From an uncultured Collinsella sp. (lineage in GTDB: Bacteria; Actinomycetota; Coriobacteriia; Coriobacteriales; Coriobacteriaceae): DNA of 13,920 bases. This document shows, one piece after another, positions 1 to 5,438 of this stretch. Made by a program: the position numbers and the translations under genes. Location of the stretch: positions 1 to 13,920 of the forward strand of contig CALBBA010000153.1 in the NCBI GenBank assembly GCA_937926755.1, given 5' to 3'. A model generated the notes under the pieces. The model was given only the letters and a program-made list of their open reading frames with translations. It made no database searches and was not told where the DNA came from. Each line of letters begins with the position of its first letter. Position 1 is the first letter of the stretch.

Positions 1-963
1 GTCGAGCGCCGGCAGCGAGGCAAACGCCGTCGACTGCTCGCGCTGGCGACGTAGAATATCCAGGGCGCCAGCGTCGAAGTACTCGATGGCATCCGCATGG
101 GACAGGACAGGACGCACGGAATCGGTAAAGGACACGGCCTTGTCTTCGCTATCGAAAAAGCAGCTCACACCCCAAACGACCGCAGGCGCCGCCTGCAGGG
201 CAATCTCGAGCTCGGTGATAACGCCGAGCGTGCCGCAAGCACCGATAAAGAGGTCGATGGCGTCCATTTCGTCCGCAACGAAATAGCCTGAGGCATTTTT
301 TGTCTTGGGCATGGTATAGCCGGGAAGATCGAGCTCGAGCGTACGACCCACTGCCGTCACGAGCGACAGGTGGCGGCCCTGGGCAAAAGCCTCGCCGCGC
401 TGAAGCTCAAGCAAATCGCCATCAGCCAGCGCGACGTGGAGTCCCGTGATATGTGGGCGCATGGGACCGTAGGCGTAGCTGCGGGCACCAGAGGCGTTAC
501 ATGCCGCCATGCCGCCCAGACAGGCAGATGCCTCGGTGGGATCGGTGGGAAAGAACTGCTCGGGGGCCTCTTGGAACTCCTCGTAGGCCTCAAGCGATGC
601 CTGGTCCCAACCAGCAGTCGGCAACACCTTCTTGCTCAGCTGTTTGCGCAGCTCCGAGAGCACAACGCCCGGCTCCACGCGCAGCAGAAATTGGCCTTGT
701 TCATCGCGGCGAAGGCCCAAGTAGCGATTCATACGGGAAGTATTGAGGATATGCCCGCCGTGGGGCACGGCACCGGCGGCAAGGCCGGTTCGGGCGCCCT
801 GAACCGTTACCGGGACACGCTCGGCATGGAGCTTTTCCAAAATGGCACGGACCTCGTCTTCCGTTGTCGGAAACGAGATGCTCGAGGCCTCGCCCGATGC
901 GCGAGACTCATCGCGACCATACTCTTCGAACTCGTCGGTGAAGGGTTTGATGGTTGCAGACAC
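1..963 (-). CDS. FAD-binding oxidase, GlcD / D-lactate dehydrogenase type (C-terminus beyond window edge)
   Basis: The first 321 residues of an FAD-dependent 2-hydroxyacid-type dehydrogenase are present; the reading frame is open to base 1, so the C-terminal part is missing only because the window ends. I read the reverse strand directly. The start is GTG at 963-961, preceded by a purine-rich AAGGGGGAG ribosome binding site about five bases upstream. Visible PCMH/FAD_binding_4 features, in order, are PTTEDEVRAIL (near residue 32), VTVQGARTGLAAGAVP (near 52), FFPTDPTEAS followed by GGMAACNASGARSYAYG (near 140-169), PKTKNASGYF, and GTLGVITELEI. The NASGAR and GTLGVITE blocks are typical of the GlcD/DLD flavoprotein family, which oxidises D-2-hydroxyacids such as D-lactate or glycolate with FAD. 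The family is clear; the substrate cannot be told. The protein is probably cytoplasmic, since no signal peptide is seen. It is transcribed divergently from the surface operon. Confidence 0.9.
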   Translation of the reverse strand, partial: MSATIKPFTDEFEEYGRDESRASGEASSISFPTTEDEVRAILEKLHAERVPVTVQGARTGLAAGAVPHGGHILNTSRMNRYLGLRRDEQGQFLLRVEPGVVLSELRKQLSKKVLPTAGWDQASLEAYEEFQEAPEQFFPTDPTEASACLGGMAACNASGARSYAYGPMRPHITGLHVALADGDLLELQRGEAFAQGRHLSLVTAVGRTLELDLPGYTMPKTKNASGYFVADEMDAIDLFIGACGTLGVITELEIALQAAPAVVWGVSCFFDSEDKAVSFTDSVRPVLSHADAIEYFDAGALDILRRQREQSTAFASLPALD

Positions 964-1309
964 GCGAACTCCCCCTTTATCTAACTACAGTGTTTGCAGG
1001 GAGATGTTACCGCATCGTTTCGTCGACGTGTTCGAGACCGTCTCCATAATTGGCGATTTTTACGTTCGTGCAATTCGGCGAGCGGCTTGATTTCCTCGGC
1101 AGACGATGCTTTTGACACATATGGCCCCGCCGTCGCCGACCGCGCGATTGTCGCTTGAAAAAAGTTGGAGTATTTTTTGCCGCCTTTTACCTGCGGAGAC
1201 ACCAATCCGTCGAGCATTTGGTCAGCAATTGGTCAAGTAGTGGCTGATACCGTCGGCATCGACAGCCAAAACCGACAGAAGTTTTGGCCCCAGAAGCAGG
1301 GAGGTTCCC
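964..1309. other. Divergent intergenic spacer between FAD oxidase and surface operon
   Basis: This 346-base spacer carries the 5' ends of both flanking transcription units. I see no convincing small gene in it. It contains a weak plus-strand promoter candidate (1148-1176). On the minus strand, TTGCAC (reverse of 1068-1073) and AATTAT (reverse of 1046-1051), 16 bases apart, could serve the FAD oxidase gene; this match is poor. A short perfect inverted repeat, GAGAC-C-GTCTC, lies at 1034-1044 just downstream of that -10 candidate. The last 110 bases before the ATG at 1310 would be a fairly long leader, holding a short GTCGG/CCGAC pairing near 1251-1276, but I do not recognise a riboswitch. Confidence 0.5.
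1148..1176 (+). promoter_or_regulatory. Candidate promoter of the surface-protein operon
   Basis: TTGTCG (1148-1153) and TATTTT (1171-1176) are separated by exactly 17 bases, each matching four of six sigma-70-type consensus bases. They lie in the AT-richest part of the spacer, upstream of five plus-strand genes. Transcription would start near 1183, giving a leader of about 127 bases. The match is only moderate and the call is tentative. Confidence 0.35.
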
Positions 1310-1606
1310 ATGGCATATTACTGGCCCCAGTACGGCATCGCCATCGAAGTCGACGACGATCCCCATCTCCTGCCTTTCGACGAAGAGGCGTTCCCCGATA
1401 CGACGGTCTACCACGTTACCACCGATGTGATCTGCGACCCCGAGTCGTTCTCGGCGCTCGCCCACCGCATCGCGCATATCCACGACATCGAGCTCCCTCC
1501 CGACTTCGACGAGCTTGTCTACTCACGCCGCCTGATGCTTCACATGCTCTTTGGAGCGAACCCGTCCACCTTTGCGCGCATCTATACCGCCAAGGATGCC
1601 GCATGA
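1310..1606 (+). CDS. Small cytoplasmic protein resembling the C-terminal part of a DUF559-type nuclease fold
   Basis: This 98-residue protein has a strong ribosome binding site (AGGGAGG, five bases before the ATG), so the start is well supported. There is no signal peptide or membrane segment. The stretch YGIAIEVDDDPH (residues 8-19), followed by an acidic/aromatic spacer and VYHVTTDVICDPESF, has the rhythm of the DUF559/Vsr-like endonuclease core. In that core an E-x-D...H strand is followed by a strand with a conserved VxRxTxxDVxxDPE-like ending. The N-terminal half of that fold would be absent, and I cannot identify a complete catalytic set. It may therefore be a degenerate or repurposed fragment. 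The stop codon overlaps the next ATG (ATGA at 1603-1606), implying translational coupling to the membrane protein downstream. Gene reality is fairly sure; the fold assignment is inference and its role is unknown. Confidence 0.75.
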   Translation: MAYYWPQYGIAIEVDDDPHLLPFDEEAFPDTTVYHVTTDVICDPESFSALAHRIAHIHDIELPPDFDELVYSRRLMLHMLFGANPSTFARIYTAKDAA

Positions 1607-2112
1607 GCGCGAAGAAGCCACCCCACTTTGCAGGCCCGGGTCGTCGCAAGAAGCTCATCGTTGCCTGCTTGGCCATCGTCTGTGCCCTTGTCGCCGTAGG
1701 ACTATACGCTTGGCAGTCGCAGCCCGTACCCGAGGCGGGCGCTTCGGTTACGACGGCCGAGGGCAAAACGCGTCAGGAAATCCAAGATGAGCTCGACGCC
1801 ATCGTCCGCGACAACATGATGACGATTTCGGTCGCACCGGTCGCTCAGCTGCAGGAGGACGGCAAGCTGCGCGTCAACGTGCAAAACGTCCAAGACAATA
1901 AATTTCCCCAGCGATTCCGCGTCATCCAAAACGACGAGACCATGTACGAATCCGGTGTGGTCGAGACCGGCAAAACGGTCGAGACATGCCCCGCCGGCGA
2001 CATCGAGGAAGGTGAGGCGTATATCGAGATCCAGGCGCTTGACGCCAAGACCTATGACAGCCACGGCAACCCGACGCGCGTCAAGGTACGGGTTGAGCAA
2101 ACCGAGAACTAG
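1603..2112 (+). CDS. Membrane-anchored protein with extracellular beta-type domain
   Basis: The product is 169 residues. The ATG at 1603 overlaps the preceding stop codon and is served by AAGGA (1592-1596) inside the upstream gene. The same frame is open further upstream to 1165, but that extension is only a shadow of the preceding gene. A basic N-terminus (KKPPH...GRRKK, residues 3-17) precedes a single hydrophobic segment (about residues 18-37, LIVACLAIVCALVAVGLYAW), which fits an N-terminal membrane anchor with the rest outside. After a charged linker, residues about 68-169 look like one beta-rich domain with MTISVAPVAQL, LRVNVQNV, FRVIQNDETMYESGVVETGKTVE and EAYIEIQAL. The pattern of a residual YxSG turn followed by a PG/TGK turn recalls small surface-anchored domains seen beside cell-wall proteins in Gram-positives. 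I do not know a function. It likely works with the secreted products encoded downstream. Confidence 0.85.
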   Translation: MSAKKPPHFAGPGRRKKLIVACLAIVCALVAVGLYAWQSQPVPEAGASVTTAEGKTRQEIQDELDAIVRDNMMTISVAPVAQLQEDGKLRVNVQNVQDNKFPQRFRVIQNDETMYESGVVETGKTVETCPAGDIEEGEAYIEIQALDAKTYDSHGNPTRVKVRVEQTEN

Positions 2113-2164
2113 CTTTCCGGCCGACGCGGCACCGCACGCAATTCACCAGCATTCGTCCAATCAT

Positions 2165-2181
2165 CGCGGGGACGGCCCGCG
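2165..2181 (+). other. GC-rich hairpin in the gap between surface-operon genes
   Basis: CGCGGG (2165-2170) and CCCGCG (2176-2181) pair perfectly around a five-base loop. ATTCG/CGAAT arms (2151-2155 and 2183-2187) could close an outer stem. The hairpin sits just upstream of the ribosome binding site of the gene at 2202. No T-run follows, so it is not a classical terminator. It could be an mRNA processing or stability element, or simply a chance GC-rich palindrome. Confidence 0.3.
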
Positions 2182-2201
2182 GCGAATAGAAAGGAACGAC
2201 C

Positions 2202-2801
2202 ATGGACATCACCAGGAACATGAACGGAGCCAGAGCGCTCGTCGTGGGCGCAGGACTCGCGCTCGCGCTCGCAATGGGCGCCGCCCCGACGCCAGCTATG
2301 GCGGCCGGGCGCGTTGGAACCACGAAGGTAATGGTCAGGACCGAGATCGACAACGTTGAGTTCAAAGTTCCGACGGTTATTCCCTTCGTCGCCAAGGCCG
2401 ACGGCACGCTTCAGGGCCCCTCAGAAGACGCGACCACCATCGACAATCATTCGGCCTACGGCATCCATGTCACCAACATGAAGATCGACGCCATGAACAC
2501 CTGGACCATTGCCGCCGACGCCAAGGCCGGAACCGCGCAGAATTCCATCGACTTTAAGGTCGGCCCCAACGGCGCACTCCAGAACGCCAGCGCCGCAATG
2601 CAGGAGACGGGCCTCGATCTTTCCAAGAACGCAGCCTTCGACATGGGCTACCAGGGCATTGCCGGTGGCACGGACAAAATTAAGCTCAAGACAAGCGGAA
2701 ACGTCGCCCGCGTCACGCGCGACATCTTCCGCGTAACCGGCGAAGGCGATCAGGTTGCAACGATCACCTGGACGGTCGAGCCCGGTGCGCACACGGCATA
2801 A
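2202..2801 (+). CDS. Secreted surface protein of unknown function
   Basis: The product is 199 residues. The ATG at 2202 follows AAAGGAA (2190-2196); a second in-frame ATG at 2220 would also leave a complete signal peptide. Residues 1-35 form a typical Sec signal peptide, with a basic start, a long alanine/leucine core and a likely cleavage after AMA. The mature part (about 165 residues) is all beta-like, with few charges in patches and no cysteines. Landmarks are FKVPTVIPFVAKADGTLQGP (about 50-69), YGIHVTNMKI, TWTIAADAK, GYQGIAGGTDKIKL and a final ITWTVEPGA. There is no sorting motif and no C-terminal membrane segment of its own, so retention would need a partner. The next gene overlaps its end by 17 bases. 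It could be a pilin-like or matrix-type subunit; that is a guess from its size and context. No known family is assigned. Confidence 0.85.
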   Translation: MDITRNMNGARALVVGAGLALALAMGAAPTPAMAAGRVGTTKVMVRTEIDNVEFKVPTVIPFVAKADGTLQGPSEDATTIDNHSAYGIHVTNMKIDAMNTWTIAADAKAGTAQNSIDFKVGPNGALQNASAAMQETGLDLSKNAAFDMGYQGIAGGTDKIKLKTSGNVARVTRDIFRVTGEGDQVATITWTVEPGAHTA

Positions 2802-3066
2802 GGCCGTCGCCCTGGCCGCCGCCGTCAGCATCCTAGCGTTTGGGCCAGCCATGGCCTTTGCCCAGCAAGAACAGGCGCAGGCCGCCACGCAAGTGACGGT
2901 CGACCTCTCGGAGCTCGACCGCGGCGACCGCGAGGAACCGTTGGCGCAGACAGGCGACAGACGATGGCTCTTGGCAGCAGGCGCCACAGCAGCAGGCGCG
3001 GGAACCGCCGGCCTCGGTCTGCACATCAAACGCAGCCAGAAACAAAACACGGACAGGCCGCACTAA
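2785..3066 (+). CDS. Very small LAQTG sortase-anchored surface protein
   Basis: I place the start at GTG 2785, giving 93 residues. It yields a compact Sec signal peptide (MRTRHK, hydrophobic core, cleavage near AFA at 24-26). A TTG ten codons upstream is also open but only adds residues overlapping the previous gene. The ribosome binding site is weak, and the 17-base overlap suggests translational coupling. The mature peptide is short: about 26 polar residues (TQVTVDLSELDRGDREEP), then a complete sorting signal. That signal is LAQTG (residues 53-57), a hydrophobic alanine/glycine-rich segment (about 61-80) and a basic tail (HIKRSQK). LAxTG is the known preference of class E sortases in high-GC Gram-positives. 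No sortase gene is in the window. With almost no mature domain, it may act as a wall-attached base or tether for its neighbours; that is inference. Confidence 0.8.
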   Translation: MRTRHKAVALAAAVSILAFGPAMAFAQQEQAQAATQVTVDLSELDRGDREEPLAQTGDRRWLLAAGATAAGAGTAGLGLHIKRSQKQNTDRPH

Positions 3067-3084
3067 ATTAGCTAAGGAGACCCT

Positions 3085-4515
3085 ATGGCATCGAAGAACC
3101 TTTTGCCCGTCGTCGCACTCTGCGGCGCGCTCGCAACCGGAACGCCTGTCGCCGCTTGGGCGACTCCTGTCATGGCAGACTCCTTACCAGCGGCCCTAAG
3201 CTCCGCACCAAATCCGTCGAGCGCCATTGCGTGCAAGCGTTTTTCGATCGCACAGGCCGCAATCTCGACCTCGGGATGTCTTCGTCGTAATACGGACGGC
3301 TCGATAGTCGTGGATATCGATCGTTCGAACAAGGCAAACGGCTCCCGGGCGGGGTGCGCCGTCTGCACGTGGCGCTCGGCTGTGCTCGATGCAGATGGCG
3401 ATCCATGCAATTTAGAGCTGCGCATCGACATCGCTTCGGTCGATGACTCGGCGAACGGAGCGAAGGTCGCCTTCGACGGTACGTTTTTTGAGAAAGGAGG
3501 CGGTATATGTCTGGGCTGCGCCGCCGCGAATGCAGACGATGCGCAGCCCACCCTCTCATTCACGGCATCATTGCGGCTGACCAAAGCCGGCACCGATGCC
3601 ATCGCGGCGGGAGAAGCGTCCCTGCTGTTCTACGCCGTCAGTACCAAAGACACAGACGCTCATTTCGAGAAGCCAGCCGGATCACTCAGCCTTACACGAG
3701 GGATAGAGGCAGGTCCTTTTGAAATCGATTCCCACGCGCAAAGCAGGCAACGCATTCTTGCCGACCCGGCGCTTCTCGAAATGGAGTGGAACGGATCCGG
3801 AGCTATCGGAATTCTCCCCTCCGCGTTTGACGCCAAGACGCTCCCCCCAAACGACGAACCCATCAACGCAACCATACAAGAAGAGAGCGCGGACAAAGAA
3901 GCAGGTGCGGGCGACACGCCGTCGCCGACAAACAGCGTCCCAGCTTCTCTCGAAGCACCGAATGAACCCGCTACCGATCCAAACGATTCCGAACTCGCGG
4001 ACAGTCTGGGGCTTGCTGATCCTCAGGAGATCGATGAAGGTAACTGCTGCGTGCTTGCCGCGCTCGACCACACAGAGGTCATCGACGCTGCGAACATCGA
4101 AGTTGCCGCCGCCAATCAACCCGTCCGCAAGTCGGCCATCATCGCATTTCCCGAATCCATCGAAGTCGTCTTTTTGCCATCGGGCGAGGTCGTGGCCCCA
4201 ACACTGCTCACCTTGTTGGGCGCCAAGAATACTCGAAACGAAATTAAAAAGGTCACGGTTGTCGACCCTGCAACCACCGCCAAGCTGCGTCTATACGCCG
4301 TTGCTCCAGATGGAGGCAAGACCTTGGAATTCGATGGCGACACACTCCTAGCCTGGCGGCGTCTGGACATTATGCAAGACGTCTCGTATCAGATCGAACT
4401 CGAAGGGTTTGATCGTGCCCGCGATGCCAATATCATCGCCGCGGCTATTGAATTCCCGCAGCGGCTTATGACACTGCGCTTTGAATACTATCCCTATGTC
4501 CCGACAACCACCTGA
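3085..4515 (+). CDS. Large secreted protein with cysteine pairs and acidic linker
   Basis: The product is 476 residues. The start is well supported by AAGGAGA (3074-3080) five bases before the ATG. A signal peptide covers about residues 1-31 (cleavage after VMA). The N-terminal half (about 40-235) contains cysteines at 50, 65, 91, 94, 108, 142 and 145, including CAVC and CLGC pairs, with beta-type stretches such as LELRIDIASV and LSFTASLRL. An acidic, serine/proline-rich linker follows (about 258-318), then a CC pair (321-322). The C-terminal domain (about 345-476) resembles the mature part of the product of 2202-2801 in strand spacing. There is no LPxTG-like motif, so the protein is released or held by partners. 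It is the last gene of the five-gene surface operon. I do not recognise a family; adhesin or pilus-tip-like roles are only possibilities. Confidence 0.85.
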   Translation: MASKNLLPVVALCGALATGTPVAAWATPVMADSLPAALSSAPNPSSAIACKRFSIAQAAISTSGCLRRNTDGSIVVDIDRSNKANGSRAGCAVCTWRSAVLDADGDPCNLELRIDIASVDDSANGAKVAFDGTFFEKGGGICLGCAAANADDAQPTLSFTASLRLTKAGTDAIAAGEASLLFYAVSTKDTDAHFEKPAGSLSLTRGIEAGPFEIDSHAQSRQRILADPALLEMEWNGSGAIGILPSAFDAKTLPPNDEPINATIQEESADKEAGAGDTPSPTNSVPASLEAPNEPATDPNDSELADSLGLADPQEIDEGNCCVLAALDHTEVIDAANIEVAAANQPVRKSAIIAFPESIEVVFLPSGEVVAPTLLTLLGAKNTRNEIKKVTVVDPATTAKLRLYAVAPDGGKTLEFDGDTLLAWRRLDIMQDVSYQIELEGFDRARDANIIAAAIEFPQRLMTLRFEYYPYVPTTT

Positions 4516-4594
4516 GGCTTAAATGCTGCGCATCATTCCTAACACCACTTATATAACGTATTAGATGAGTCGCGATGTGCCTCGCATTTCGTTC

Positions 4595-4603
4595 TGCTAC
4601 GAT
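4595..4603 (+). promoter_or_regulatory. Extended -10 promoter of the DUF554 gene
   Basis: TGCTACGAT (TG at 4595, -10 hexamer TACGAT at 4598-4603) is an extended -10 element. No good -35 is visible, as is usual for this promoter type. Transcription would begin near 4610, leaving a leader of about 24 bases before the ATG at 4634. This argues against the upstream in-frame ATG at 4565, which would lie ahead of the transcript. Confidence 0.55.
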
Positions 4604-4633
4604 TGCCACGTTGGCATCAATACAGGAGGGCTC

Positions 4634-5350
4634 ATGCCGGGCTTGGGAACAATCATCAACGTTGTGCTTTTAGTTGCGGGCGGTCTTTTGGGATTAGCGG
4701 GCGGCCGCTTCATTACACCGCGCATCCAAGACACGCTCATGAAAGCATCGGGGCTGTGCGTCCTGTTTATCGGCCTGGGCGGCACCATGCAAAAGATGCT
4801 CATCATCGATGGAAAGGTGCTAGCGACCACCGGTACCACCATGCTCATCGTCTCATTTGCGCTCGGTTCGCTCATCGGCGAGGCCATCAACTTGGAGGCC
4901 GCCATCGAGAACCTTGGCGAATGGCTCAAGCGCAAGACTGGCAGTGAGGGCGATAACGAGTTCACCAACGCTTTTGTCTCGACTTCACTCACCGTGTGCA
5001 TTGGCGCCATGGCCATTGTGGGATCGATCCAGGACGGTCTGCTCGGCGACTGGTCAACGCTTGCCCTCAAGGGCGCACTGGACTGCATCATCGTCTGCAC
5101 CATGACGGCCTCGCTTGGCCGCGGCTGCATCTTCTCGGCCCTGCCCGTCGCCGTGTTCCAGGGGACGATCACGTTGTTTGCCGGCGCGCTCTCCCCCATC
5201 ATGACCACAGCTGCCCTCAACAGCCTTTCGCTCGTAGGTTCCATGCTCATCTTCTGTGTCGGCGTCAACCTCATCCGTCCTCAGACCTTCCGCACGGCCA
5301 ATATGCTTCCCTCCGTCGTCATCGCCGTCATCTACGCCCTCCTGTTCTAA
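4634..5350 (+). CDS. DUF554 family membrane protein (YqgA/YdfK type)
   Basis: The product is 238 residues, the usual length for the DUF554 family. I start it at ATG 4634, directly after AGGAGGG (4624-4630). The open frame extends 23 codons upstream, but that part has a different composition and precedes the likely transcription start. About seven or eight hydrophobic segments are visible, roughly at 6-24, 38-55, 66-85, 122-142, 150-167, 172-195, 200-218 and 222-238. Family landmarks include GTIIN at the N-terminus, FIGLGGTMQ, and the central GAMAIVGSIQDGL block followed by a conserved aspartate in ALKGALDC. DUF554 proteins are inner-membrane proteins, possibly transporters, with no settled substrate. 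It has its own promoter and ends 88 bases before the TerB operon, so it is probably monocistronic. Confidence 0.93.
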   Translation: MPGLGTIINVVLLVAGGLLGLAGGRFITPRIQDTLMKASGLCVLFIGLGGTMQKMLIIDGKVLATTGTTMLIVSFALGSLIGEAINLEAAIENLGEWLKRKTGSEGDNEFTNAFVSTSLTVCIGAMAIVGSIQDGLLGDWSTLALKGALDCIIVCTMTASLGRGCIFSALPVAVFQGTITLFAGALSPIMTTAALNSLSLVGSMLIFCVGVNLIRPQTFRTANMLPSVVIAVIYALLF

Positions 5351-5357
5351 ATCTATC

Positions 5358-5423
5358 AACGCAGCGGTATCTCGAACATCTGTTTGATGCTGTGCTATGA
5401 TATGAGGTCACCGTAGCTGCGTT
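5358..5423. repeat. Perfect 8-bp inverted repeat bracketing the TerB-operon promoter
   Basis: AACGCAGC (5358-5365) and its exact reverse complement GCTGCGTT (5416-5423) lie 50 bases apart, one upstream of the -35 region and one between the transcription start and the ribosome binding site. Only the right arm would be in the mRNA, so a DNA-level role, such as paired operator sites, fits better than an RNA hairpin. A chance match in a region this size is possible at the few-percent level. Confidence 0.4.
5372..5401 (+). promoter_or_regulatory. Extended -10 promoter of the TerB-ATPase-helicase operon
   Basis: TGCTATGAT (5393-5401) combines an extended TGn with a five-of-six -10 hexamer, TATGAT (5396-5401). 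A weak -35, TCGAAC (5372-5377), is 18 bases upstream. The predicted transcription start near 5408 gives a leader of about 30 bases before the GTG at 5439. This is the best promoter match in the window and implies that the three-gene unit is expressed independently of the DUF554 gene. Confidence 0.6.
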
Positions 5424-5438
5424 AGGAGAGGAGAAGCG

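Noticed and set aside
370..984. 204-codon plus-strand open frame at the left end
   Set aside because: The minus strand encodes a clear FAD oxidase across this stretch; the plus-strand translation is compositionally odd and has no family features.
1034..1044. GAGAC-C-GTCTC inverted repeat in the divergent spacer
   Set aside because: Only 5-bp arms, so a chance occurrence is likely; mentioned in the spacer entry but not proposed as an operator.
1112..1117. Perfect -35 consensus TTGACA on the plus strand
   Set aside because: No -10 hexamer follows at 16-18 bases; the region there is GC-rich.
1165..1602. N-terminal extension of the membrane protein gene
   Set aside because: The extension lies over the 98-residue gene in another frame, is arginine/histidine-rich shadow sequence, and the ATG at 1603 has its own ribosome binding site and a good membrane anchor.
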